A DNA stretch of 64,000 nt from Artemia franciscana (lineage: Eukaryota; Arthropoda; Branchiopoda; Anostraca; Artemiidae). Shown here piece by piece: positions 36,208 to 46,489 of this stretch. The stretch covers positions 10,664,335-10,728,334 of the forward strand of contig NC_088868.1 in the NCBI RefSeq assembly GCF_032884065.1. The letters run 5' to 3'. The notes under the pieces were generated by a model that saw only the letters and a program-made list of their open reading frames with translations, searched no databases and was not told where the DNA came from. The translations under genes were made by a program, and so were the position numbers. Each line of letters opens with the position of its first letter. The stretch's first letter is position 1.

Positions 36208-36730
36208 ACAGGGAATGTTCAATTAGCAATCACCATCAACAAAGCTCAAGGGCAATCATTAGAATCATGAGGTATAGATCTGAATATGGATTGTTTTTCC
36301 CATGGACAATTATATGTTGCATGTTCAAGAGTCGGTAAACCTGACAATCTAAATAAATGACGACACTCAAAGAGAAAGCGACCGGGACAAAAGGAATGTT
36401 CGATTAGCAATCAACAAAGCACCGGGGCACAGGGAGTATAAATGACGACGACCGGGACACAGGGACATAGCTACAAAGGGGACGCCGGGGTGCACAGGGG
36501 GATATATAAATGACGATGGCGACTCAGGGAATGGTCGATTAGCAATCACCATCAACAAAGCTCAAGGGCAATCATTAGAATCATGAGGTATAGATCTGAA
36601 TACGGATTGTTTTCCCATGGACCATTATATGTTGCATGTTCAAGAGTCGGTAAACCTGACAATCTATTTATATGCACAGACAATGGGACAGCAAAGAATG
36701 TTGTATATTCGCATGTTTTACGTAGTTAAA
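36208..36730 (+). pseudogene. Helitron helicase C-terminal fragments, internally duplicated
   Basis: Reading from 36208: LAITINKAQGQSLES, one stop, then GIDLNMDCFSHGQLYVACSR and VGKPDNL. These are the last conserved motifs (V and VI) of the PIF1-type SF1 helicase of Helitron RepHel proteins. The same segment recurs at 36531-36730 with an extension to IYTDNGTAKNVVYSHVL-like sequence, and a shortened third trace lies near 36396. Spacers between them are gacgaccgggacacaggga-type words. Only about 60 residues of the protein remain. Confidence 0.85.

Positions 36731-36733
<3 letters not shown>

Positions 36734-36808
<75 letters not shown>
36734..36808. repeat. (TA)n microsatellite inside the Helitron
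   Basis: About 37 TA dinucleotides. A shorter TA tract occupies the same place in the Helitron fragment at 47260 (minus), where a hAT end adjoins it. Confidence 0.95.
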
Positions 36809-36810
<2 letters not shown>

Positions 36811-36840
36811 CAGGTGGGAAATAGGGACACAACTACAATG

Positions 36841-36939
36841 GCGCGTAACGACTTACGCGCGCGGGGGGGCTTGGGGAGGCGCGAAGCGCCCCCACCAACT
36901 AGGTGTTGGGGTGGCGCGAAGCGCCACCCCAACAGCTAG
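36841..36939 (+). terminator. Helitron 3' terminal hairpins, duplicated CTAG end
   Basis: Three hairpins lie in a row: gcgcgtaa/ttacgcgc (36841-36860), aggcgcgaagcgcc (about 36877-36890) followed by CTAG at 36899-36902, and the 13-bp stem at 36905-36933 followed by CTAG at 36936-36939. In Helitrons the subterminal hairpin acts as the rolling-circle terminator. Here two hairpin-plus-CTAG modules are stacked. Confidence 0.8.
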
Positions 36940-36976
36940 TTTGTCTATAAAAGAAATGATTGTTCTTCTTAAGCAT

Positions 36977-37047
36977 GGCTTGTGGTCTTGGGGTATGATT
37001 CTCGCTTAGGGTACGAGAGGTCTGAGGTTTGAGTCTCGGACCACCCC
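36977..37047 (+). tRNA. tRNA-Pro(AGG)-like sequence, probably a pseudogene or SINE head
   Basis: The segment follows the eukaryotic tRNA-Pro pattern: D-arm tggtcttggggtatga, anticodon arm tctcgcttagggtacgaga with anticodon AGG, and T-arm ctgaggtttgagtctcgg with all five stem pairs possible. The acceptor stem is weak (ggcttgt against accaccc has two mismatches) and one base seems missing between the acceptor and D-arm. It may be a diverged gene, a pseudogene, or the tRNA-derived head of a SINE, since composite repeat sequence follows at 37055. Confidence 0.6.
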
Positions 37048-37054
37048 AATTTTT

Positions 37055-37459
37055 ACATGAAGAAGTTCCGAAACTAGATAAGTGATCAGTATAGCGATCA
37101 CTGAAAGTTGGTAGGCGTATCAGAGAACCGACAAGATTAAATTAGAAATAGTCGCTTCCCCGATTTGACCACCTGGGGGGAGTGGAAGGACGGTTAATTC
37201 GGAAAAATTAGAAAAAAATGAGATATTTTTAAGTTACAAACAGGTTGTCGGATCTTAATGAAATTTGATATTTAGAAGGATCTCGTGTCTCAGAGCTCTT
37301 ATTTTAAATACCGACCGTATCCGGTGACATTGGGGGGGGTTGGTGGGGGAAACCAGAAGTCTTGGAAAACGCTTTGAGTGAAAAGATCGTAATAAAACCT
37401 AGTGGGAAGAAGCTCGTGGCTCTTCTGACCTCGTCACAAGTGCCATATGAGCTATTGTT
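37055..37459 (-). repeat. Composite repeat, copy 4
   Basis: Minus-orientation copy ending at 37459 with the reverse complement of the shared terminal module (tcgtcacaagtgccatatga at 37431-37450). It contains about one unit. Confidence 0.75.
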
Positions 37460-37864
37460 TCTTAAAGCATAGTTCCTGATGTGACTCGATTCATCATCAG
37501 TATTTAAATCAAGAGGATTATTGATGTTATGTGAATAGACAAGTCTTTTATACTTGTTATGTTATTATGAACCTTATATAGTCAGACGATTTTTTTTTCA
37601 AACCATCTTTGCTTCAGTTAACAATCTTTTGTTTTTAGTTATTTACTCATATCTTAAACTGTTATGTAAAAATTTTGTTGGATTTTGAAATCCTGTAAAA
37701 GGAGCAAGCTTGGTTTCCTGTGACTATTCTTATTTGAATTTGCTTATACTTTTTTCCAGAAAATGAAGACAGACTCCCATATGTTAGTAAGAATCCTCCT
37801 GGATGTAAGCTTTCCAATTGTATTGCCTGAATAAGAGGAAATATTTTTTTCCGTTTCTCCGGAT

Positions 37865-40800
37865 ATGTCCATAAAAATTGAGCCTGATTCTAACCCTGTG
37901 AAACTGGAGTTTGATCCTAGCATGGGAAAAGGTATGTTTTCAAGTGTCTCTAACTTTATTTTGTGCATTTGCACATCTAAAACGGAAGGATAAATCCCCT
38001 AAAAATTTGAAAAAATAGAGACATTCTTTGAGCCTCCTTTCATGTTTACTTAACCTCCTGTCATACTTAGGGAGGGATAATCACTGTATAATCCAGGATT
38101 AAGTCATAGAACCTTTTTCCTAATTGTAGGATCGAACACCATTGTAGGAGTACTCTCTATAGGAGGACAACTACAGCAGGGTGTAGGATACATATTAGGG
38201 ACAACAGTCTCTACAAACTTTTTGTATACACTACATGTTGTGTATTGTCTGGGTCACAGTTGCCAGTCCCAAGTTCGGATAAACTGAGGAAAGTTGGGCG
38301 ACAGGATTGCACCCTGGACTTGCTTTGGCAAGGAGAACCATCTTGCAATGAAAAGTGTCAATCAAGCCTTGGACTTCACAGTTATTATGGCGACCTTAGC
38401 ATGTCCCTGGATATCCTCACGGTGGTGGTCAAACCACCCAAAGATTGAACCACCTTGAAAGGAATGGTAAGATAATTGTCATTTGGAATATTTTGACTCT
38501 GGGTTGTCCTTGTGCTGAGCTACTTCTTGGTACTGTTTTTCATGCAATATTCTGTTGCTATTGCTGGCATTACAGGAAATATTTACCAGGAGAAGGTGAT
38601 AAATTCTTCAGTGAAACCTACAGTCTATTTTTTTCACGTACTGGCAACACAAAAATGACTGGTGCTGGTCTGGTTCTTCATAAGAGAGCTAGAAATGCAC
38701 TTATTTCCGATATGCCCTATCAGAGCATCACCTCGCAGCCCGTCTGAGACACCGTCATGGAAGATTCTTTGTAGTTTTATTTTATGCGCCAACAAATAAG
38801 GCTGACTCTGATGTTAAGGAACAGTTTTGGACAGACCCCACGCAGTTTATTTTTTTCTGCCTCTCCCCGCGATGTACTGCTTCTTCTTAAGAATTTCAAT
38901 GCTACCATTAGTGATCCCTCAAGTATCTGGAAAGACCTCAAGGGGCGTGTCACCCAAGACATAGCTACTGACAATGGAAGTTGCCGGCTTCAGCTCTGCA
39001 GCGCTCGTAAGCTAGTTAGCTCCAACAGAGTTTTCAAAAGACCTTTATAGTAACGACGGCGTTATAAAGAAAATGACTGTTTATGTCATCATCTCTCGGC
39101 GGTGAAGGTCGTCGGTTTCTTGTCGGTGCTCGTTTCGTGGTGCTGACCTGGGTAGTACTGATCACAGACTTGCAGTTGCGAAAATTCATCTTAAGCTGAG
39201 ATACTGATACATCAAGAAGTCAAGTGACATCACCATCGTGACATGTGTGGACGGGGCGCTTTTTGGATACATTTTGTCCAACCTTTCAAGGTGGAATGAA
39301 CACTTCCCATCTCTGCTTAATATGTCGCCTTTCTCTCCATCTGTAGCGACTCCTGCCATCCCCCAACCAGTTATCCACAATGACCTCGTTAATTTTGATA
39401 TTAAAACGTTCTCAGTGGTGGAAATTCAAATTGCTGTGAAGAAATTGAAAAACTGCTAAGCTCCAGGAATCTGTAGAATCTCTTCGGAGCTGCTTAAGAA
39501 TTGTGGCGGCACTATCCTGCTATGGCTCCAAATACTATACAATTCAATACGAAAGTTGGAGATCATCCCGAAAGACTGGTTTACAGGGGTAATTTACCAC
39601 TGTGGACGAGGAAAGGTTCCAAGAGTGAGTGCCAGAACTTTAGAAGGATAACACTCCTCTCATTTCTAGGTAAACTCTTATCTATGGTTTTGTTACAGTG
39701 ATGTTTTGCTCACCTCTGACGAAAACCCAGAATAGAGGATGCTGGTTTTATGCCTGGCCGATCAACAACAATCTTATGGAGCAAATATTCTCCATAAGAC
39801 AAACCATCTCGAAAGCGGACGAGTTACGCCTGTAGGCTTTCATTGCTTATGTCGATTTACAGGCAGCATTCGACTCAGTTGATCGAGATTCTCTCTGGAA
39901 TATCCTTTCTAATACTGGCCTCCCGTCAAAATATGTCCTCCTACTCAGGGCCCTGCATTACAAGACTGAAAGCTGTGTAAAAGTGAACGGTAGACGCGGC
40001 TCGTTCTTTCCAGTAAGAATAGGAGCCAGGGAAGGTTGCACAGTTGCTCCTGATCTATTTAACTGTATTATAGATCATGTTATGACTTGTACAACCCGGA
40101 AGTTGAGTTTTGGACTTAAGTATGAGGATAGAATTGTCACTGATTGTGATTTTGCTGATGTCATAGCACTAGTCACTAACTCCAAGTCACTGCTACTCAT
40201 GGCTCTAAACTCACTTCTGAGAGAAGCTGCAAGTACTGGACTATCCATCAAGTCGACGAAGACGAAATTTATGGTAGCACAGCGAAAGTCTGACGCCAAC
40301 AATTCTAATTACTTGGTCATTGGAATCAAATCGAAGTGATTGACCATTTCATTTATCTTGGTTCTATAATATAATCGGACGGCTGCTTTGACTAAGAAGT
40401 GGTTGCCTGTGCAGCCAAGGCGTCTGTTGTCTTTGGTAGAAATAGCCATGCATGGCAGAAACCAATGATCAAATGAGCTTCCAAATTGAAGATCCTTAGA
40501 GGGTCAGTCTATTCGATCCTGTTCTAGGGAGCTGAAACTTGGCCTGTAACTACAGCTATTCAGTGCCATATTGGCACTCTTCAATCTAAGTGGCTTCAAA
40601 CAATCAAGAAAATCCGATGGACAGATTTTGTCAGCAATGACTGACTACGAAGTATGACTTCCCAGTTACCCTTTTCCGACCTGGTTGCCGAGCGGACACT
40701 TTGCTGGTTCCAACGTCTCTTATGAATGCCTGCGGACACTCCGGCTCGGTTTTCTTTACGACTTTGAACCAACCATTAGTGACTGGAAATATCGAAGAGG

Positions 40801-42920
40801 AAGAGCCCAGTTCTGGTGGAATGATAATCTCGGAAAATTCCTGGACCATGCTTGAATTTTGCTGTCTGATGCAGATGCCCTTGCTGCAGACCGCTCCATG
40901 CGGAGAATGCTGACGACGCTCTCAACGCCACTTTGGCATGAGGATTAAGCTAAGTATAGCTAAGTTTGCTTTTCTTTGAAAAACTTATTTTGTGGGAAAA
41001 GTTTTTTTCAAATTAATTTCCGTTTGTTTTTCTCAACATGGTCTTTTTTATGGAAAAAGAAAATTTATATGTAGTAAAACATTTTATATGAAAATACTGT
41101 AATTTTTTTTTTATAAGAATTCATAGTTTAGCTTGCTATTTGTATGCTAGGGAAATTTTTCAACAATTTCTTAACAACATATACCTTTTTGAAAATTTTG
41201 CCTCAAATAGTTTAGTTAAGTTTTATACCTTCTCTAGTTAACCTGAAACATAAAACTGAATACCCTTCCCCAAAAAATCTACTTCACTTGTTTGGTTTGG
41301 TTAAATTGTTCGAGCAGAAGTTTTTTTTTTTAAAGAACACTAGAACTTTTAATTTCCAATTGAACTAGATCCCTTAAAAGTTTCAATAATTACTAGTTAT
41401 GATAGAGCTGGACTGCCTTTTATAGTGCATATATGCCCTTTTGAAAACCTATGCCTGTTCTTTGTTTAATTATCACTAATAAATAAGCCCCAAATTCAGT
41501 CACCTTTTCACCCTTGACGGTACAATGGAATTGAAGTTTAAATCTCGTCTTAACATTGTGCTGGAAATGAACAAAAAATTGTTTTGCATGAAAGACATGT
41601 TAACTTCTGAACTCTGTCAAAAGAAAATATTAGGGGTTCCAGATAGCAGCCACCTCTTAGATTTTTTGTTCTTGGTCATGTGCTTTTTTGTCAAGTAAGG
41701 GATAGATCTTTATGGCGGACTTAATTGAAATGGTGAAACATGCACCAATAAAAATATCGGTGATTACGCTTTTATTTTTTAATGACTCTTTACTGTAGAA
41801 TTTACAAAGCTAAGGTACCATAGGTCAACTGTCTCTTCTCCTGAAAAGGGGTTTGAATTTTAGGATTGGGTTTCTTTCTTATGAAAAGTAAAAAATAAAG
41901 TAATTCAGGTAGTTTTAGTCTGAAATCTTGTGAAATCTAGTCTTGAAATACCTCAAGTTTTAAAATATTTATAGTCACTTTAAAATTATTGATATCAGCA
42001 TGGACAAAATTATCAGAAAAAAGGTCTCAGATCTATAAATTAATCAGTTGAGGAAGAGACGTGCGAATTTCTTTTACAGTGAATTTGTAATTTACTGTTA
42101 ACGCATAGTTTTCAAATCAAATGCTGCTAAACAAACTTCCCAAGTAATTATTTAGTTTAACGGTTATTTTTTTATTATTTTAGACAGTGCTGTCACATTG
42201 CAATTTGAAAACGACCTACAGAACCAAGTAAGTGGACTACCTAGTATGCCTGGCTTAACCAATATTTATTTGAAACAAGAAACAGATTCAGATTTTGAGC
42301 TCGAAACATCAAGTCCAATCCAAGTGATGCATGACGTATCTCAATGTCAAAGAACTCATGCTGGGAAAAAACCTTTTGAGTGTGATAAATGTATGAAAGA
42401 GTTCAGCCAAAGTTCTCGTGTATCTAAATATCGGAAAAATCACACTAAGGAGAAGCCTTTCGAGTGTCAAATATGTGAAAAAAGCTTCACGTCTAGTTCT
42501 AATTTATCTAAACATAAAAGAATTCATACAGGGGAAAAACCTTTCAAGTGTGACATATGTATGAAAAAATTCAGCCAAAGTTCTTCTTTAACTGTACATC
42601 GAAGAATTCACACTGGGGAGAAACGTTTCAAGTGTTTAGTATGTGATAAAAGCTTCACTTCCAGCCCTGAATTATCTATGCATCAAAGAATTCATTCAGG
42701 CGAAAAACCTTACAAGTGTGATATATGTATGAAAAGGTTTAGCCAAAGTTCTTCTTTAACTGTACACCGAAGAATTCACACTGGGGAGAAACCTTTCAAG
42801 TGTCAAGTATGTGAAAAAAGTTTCACTTCTAGTACTAATTTATCTCAACATCAAAGAACTCACACTGGGGAGAAACACCAAAGATATCATATGGGTGGCA
42901 AATCGTATGACTCGAGATAG
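37865..42920 (+). CDS. ZNF-B: C2H2 zinc-finger protein, two coding exons
   Basis: Exon 1 is 37865-37931 (MSIKIEPDSNPVKLEFDPSM). Its ATG follows an in-frame TAA about 33 bases upstream, and it ends in a phase-1 donor GTATGT. Exon 2 is 42184-42920, after a pyrimidine-rich tract and TTTTAG. Joined they give exactly 801 coding bases, 267 residues. The N-terminus has three Psi-K-x-E sites (K4, K13, K53) and the family module MPGLTNIYLKQETDSDFEL. From residue 89 there are six C2H2 units with TGEKPF linkers, alternating CDICMKKFSQSSSLTVHRRIH-like and CEKSFTSS-like types; the first has Tyr for its first zinc His. A nuclear DNA-binding protein is expected; its target is unknown. It ends after a half linker (GGKSYDSR), and decayed fingers follow, so the array is shortened. 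An untranslated exon upstream (acceptor near 37760) is possible. Confidence 0.82.
38230..40965 (+). pseudogene. Decayed LINE (endonuclease + RT) inside the ZNF-B intron
   Basis: Fragments in all three frames follow LINE order: GLVLHKRARNALIS and FFVVLFYAPTNKADSD (endonuclease, 38665-38800), LRLLQLCS-like and a GADLGSTDHRLAVAKIHLKL-type endonuclease end (about 39140-39200), LPLWTRKGSKSECQNFRRIT (39590-39650), AYVDLQAAFDSVDRDSLW (motif A, about 39845-39900), GAREGCTVAPDLFNCIIDHV (motif B, 40022-40085), TDCDFADVIALVT (damaged motif C, about 40140) and STGLSIKSTKTKFMV. It resembles the I/RTE-like endonuclease-RT families of invertebrates. Many frameshifts make it old. It lies in the same orientation as ZNF-B and enlarges its intron. 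Confidence 0.82.
40966..41880 (+). other. ZNF-B intron, unrecognised sequence
   Basis: AT-rich intronic sequence without recognisable elements. Homology to the ZNF-A intron begins at about 41900 and runs to about 42010, ahead of the acceptor at 42183. Confidence 0.45.
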
Positions 42921-43400
42921 CAAAAAAAAACTTCACTTTTAGCCTTGAATTATCTGTGCACTAACGAATCAATTCTGGTGAAAACTTTGCTTATGCGATA
43001 TGTGCATGAAAAAGTTCAGCTAAACTTCTGATATATCTGTACACCAAAGACGTCACACCGAGGAGAAACCTTTCAAGTATGGTATATGTATGAAACAGTT
43101 CAGTCAAAGTTCATATTTAAGAATACACCAAAGGATTCACACCGGGAAGAAACCTTTAAGTGTGAAATTTGTGAAAAAAGTTTCACTTCTAGTGCTAATT
43201 TGTCTTAACACCAAAGAAGTCAAACCGAGGAGAAACCTTTCAAGTGCAGGGTATATATATGAAAAAGTTCTGTCCAAGTTTATATTTAACAATACATCAA
43301 AGGACTCACAGTGAGAAGAAACCTTTCAAGTGTGAACTGTGCGAAAATTCTTCACTTCTTGTACTAATTTGTCTCAATACACTAAAAAAAAAAAATCTAA
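42921..43400 (+). pseudogene. Decayed zinc fingers downstream of ZNF-B
   Basis: After the ZNF-B stop at least six further finger units can be traced in shifting frames: [20 protein letters not shown] near 43090, [12 protein letters not shown]-like near 43160, YEKVLSKF-type near 43250 and [20 protein letters not shown] near 43290. Cys/His pairs are partly lost. They show the ancestral array was about twice as long as the present coding part. Confidence 0.75.
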
Positions 43401-44551
43401 GTTTTGGCTTATTATTTATATTTTTGCCACAGATTTGTTAAATTTCGCAACATAATTGTACCATAGAACTTTCATTGAGTAGGTAAAGGGATTATCATTC
43501 AAATAAATGGATTAAATTTCTAATCCTAGTGGATTAAATTTCTAGTGGATCTTAATCCTAGCCTGTTATCTCAGTGCAATTACATCATTGGGCAGCTCTT
43601 CACCAGTTGCCGCTAACTTTATATTTTTAATTTTTTTTCTTTAACCTTTACCTTACCCTTCTATGATAACTACACCTTCAAAACCCGAAGAGAAAATAAA
43701 ATAAATAAAAATATAAAAAGTAAATGCCATTGGATTGCTACACCAAATATTCTGCCTATGTTTTGGAAGATAGTTAGAATACTTACAAATCCTTCTTTTC
43801 TTAATTGTTTTTATTTGTCATACTTTCTCTTTGGCTGCTCAGTTTTGTGTTTGAGGGAAATTTCCAATAGGGGTTATTCATAACTTCATATTTTTTATAA
43901 TTAAAAAATCAGAATTTTTCAGTTTTTTCGAAAAAAGTTAAATTTTTTTATATTTTGTCGAGAAAATTCACAATTTTTCAATTTTGTCTTCATTGTTTTT
44001 TCTTTTATATTGTTATTCGGTTAATTTTCATTCTTGTCAAAGACAATCATTTATTTGAAACGTTTGTCTCAAAGTTTAAATACACATTATTTTTTAATCT
44101 GTGAATCCTTGCCTTTTTTAATGTTTGTTCACCTAATCCATACTTTTTCAGTTTTTGCTACCTTCAACTAGACACTGATGACTCCTGCCCTAAATGCATT
44201 GCTTACCGTTATATATCTTATATAACATATCATTTATATATGCTATGGCAGAAACCACCCGAGGAAATGAAACTACATACCCCTTACATTAAGTTTGTTC
44301 AAGGTTTAGATATCATAAAAATGGTCTCTTAATCAGACATCATATTATGAATGAAATATATAACCATGCTTAGGCTATTCTTGAGCTTTGGACCGTTTTA
44401 ATCTTCACTTGTATACAGTGTCACTTGTTCACATTTGGTCATGTGATCATAAAGATGCAACGACGATTGGCTTCGTTTTTCAAACCGACTGTAAGTAAAT
44501 CTACCACATTTTAAATTTTGTTTCGTCGACCAATCTTACTGAACGAACCAG
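43401..44551. other. No feature recognised
   Basis: AT-rich sequence after the zinc-finger remains. I see no gene, RNA or repeat I can support. A polyadenylation-like aataaa occurs near 43695, but linking it to ZNF-B is speculative. Confidence 0.4.
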
Positions 44552-46480
44552 AACAAGAGCTACGAGCTCATATGGCACTTGTTACGAGTGTTTTTCTATT
44601 TAATTTCTGATCATTTTTTAAATAAAGCCAGGAAATCTGGATTCACCTCCACGGAGAAATCCCCCTTAGAAACATCCTCTGAACAATACAATCCTGGTTA
44701 AAATTTACTGGGACAATTACCCTTAACACTTCCAAGCGTGAAATTGAGCCAGTAAATAGAAAGCAAGATATATAAAGAAATTTTGTATAGGAATTCTGGA
44801 AAATTTTTCCAGTACACAATTTCCCCTGAAAAGTTCATCCCCTAGAAAATTCATTTTCCATGGAAAATTCTCCTCGAGCTAAGTCCCCCAGCCAAAAAAA
44901 TCGTCCTCCCCTTCCCACCCTAGAAATGTATGCATGCTTCCGAATAAGAAATACTATATGTAAACAATGGTCACATTTTTTAACTTGAAGACCTTATCCC
45001 AAGAGCTCTGGGGTTTCATGTTATCTCCAAAGACATTATTATTAGGCCTTTCAACGATGTTGAACAAAATAGCTATCTCAGATTTTTGGTCAGGGGAATT
45101 TGGGGAAAAATGGCGTGGGCAAAAAAATAAATAAATAAACACGCATCCGTGATCTTTCTTGTAATATGAAGTACAAAATTCCACATTTTTGCAGATAGGA
45201 GCTTGGAGCCTCTACAATAGGGTTCTCTTAATACGCTGAATCTGATGGTATGATTTTATTATGATTATATGAGTTCTAAGGGTGTTTCAGCCATTTTTTG
45301 AAAATCAGGCACATTTCTCAGGCTTGTAACCTTTGAAGGGTAAGACTAAACTTAATAAAATGTATTTAAAATCAGCATAAAAGTTTAGTTCTTTTGACAT
45401 ATCTATTGGTATCAAATTCCATTTTTTAGAGTTTCGGTTACTATTGAGTCGGGTCGCTCCTTACTTACAGCTCGTTACCAAGAACTGTTTATAAGATAAT
45501 GCTCAGACAAATCTTGTTGAGTTTCTTCTTTTGAAGAGGAAAGATAGAACAAAAAGCGACAAAGATAAGAAATTTAAACCTAATAAGTTTTCGTCCGCAT
45601 GAATTACTATGGCTAGCTTCAGTTTACCTTGCTTCAAAAAGTGTTTAATCACCCGACAGCAGTACTCGTGCATCATATTTTGTGTTTATTGATTCTAGGT
45701 TAAAATATAGAATCAAGGGAATGATAGCTTTGCAAGGTAATCCTACATAAACAAAAAAATAAATAAAGAAGTGTATCACAGAAACCTATAAAACCTATAA
45801 AAACCTACAAAACATAAAATTTAATAGCACATTGGACTTAATTGAATGAAATAAAAAAGACATGTTTTTTCAACTGAATGTAAGAAGAAACATTAAAGCT
45901 CAAAACGGATAGCAATTTTTAAGTATATGAAGGGGTTCACCCCCTTGTCAATACTCGCTCTTTACGCTGTTCAAATTTGGTTCCAATTCTTTAAGAATGA
46001 CTCCTGAATCTCAAAGGCCGTTTGATTAGAATAAATATATCTTTTGAAAGTACTAAAAAAAAACTTTAGCGTAAAGAGCGAGGTATTGACGAAAGGGTGA
46101 ACCTTCTCATATGTAATAATTTCTTTTCGTTTTAAGTTTCAATCCTGCTCCTTACTTTGAGTTGAAGAAACTTTTTTTTCATTTAATTTCTTATTCTTTT
46201 TTTAATAATGCTTGGAAATCCAGTGCCCCCTTGATCGAAAATTCAGCTCCCCTATGAAAAGTTTCTCCATGGAAAGATCCTCCTACATAACCTCCTCTGC
46301 TCGAGCTGCCCCCCCACCAGAAAAAAACTGAAAACGTCTGTATACTTCGCAATTACCTATACTATTTATAAAAAAGGGCAAAGTCCACAAATTGAAAACC
46401 TTCCCCCAGAGACTTTGGACAATTAAGACATCTTTAAAGACATATTTATTAGATTTTTCAAATATATTAAACAAAATGGC
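44552..46480. repeat. Dispersed repeats: shared terminal module plus several blocks
   Basis: It opens at 44552 with the terminal module of the composite family (aacaagagctacgagctcat) but a different body follows. Blocks at 44800-45080 and 46210-46470 resemble each other and, inverted, 4939-5170: C-rich cccctgaaaa-type words and an accttcccccagagactttg-like phrase, then a ttgaacaaaatggct-like phrase. Blocks at 45860-45960 and 46080-46180 match 4290-4480. Open frames here are repeat-derived. Confidence 0.6.
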
Positions 46481-46489
46481 TGTTAAACA

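Larger units (their letters stand above)
35390..36939 (+). mobile_element. Non-autonomous Helitron with both ends (1550 bp)
   Basis: The 5' end is TCTATATATATAAAAATAAG at 35390, preceded by A. The 3' end is a 13-bp perfect stem (36905-36917 with 36921-36933, loop gaa) followed by agCTAG ending at 36939, with T next. A 5' TC, a subterminal hairpin, a CTRR end and insertion between A and T are the Helitron hallmarks. The interior has a long A-rich tract of aaaaactaaa words (35640-36150), two decayed copies of the Helitron helicase C-terminus (36208-36360 and 36531-36730) and a (TA)n tract. There is no Rep domain, so it depends on a relative for movement. Confidence 0.88.

Noticed and set aside
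36617-37009. Open frames with Ile-Tyr repeats
   Set aside because: They translate the (TA)n tract inside the Helitron on both strands.
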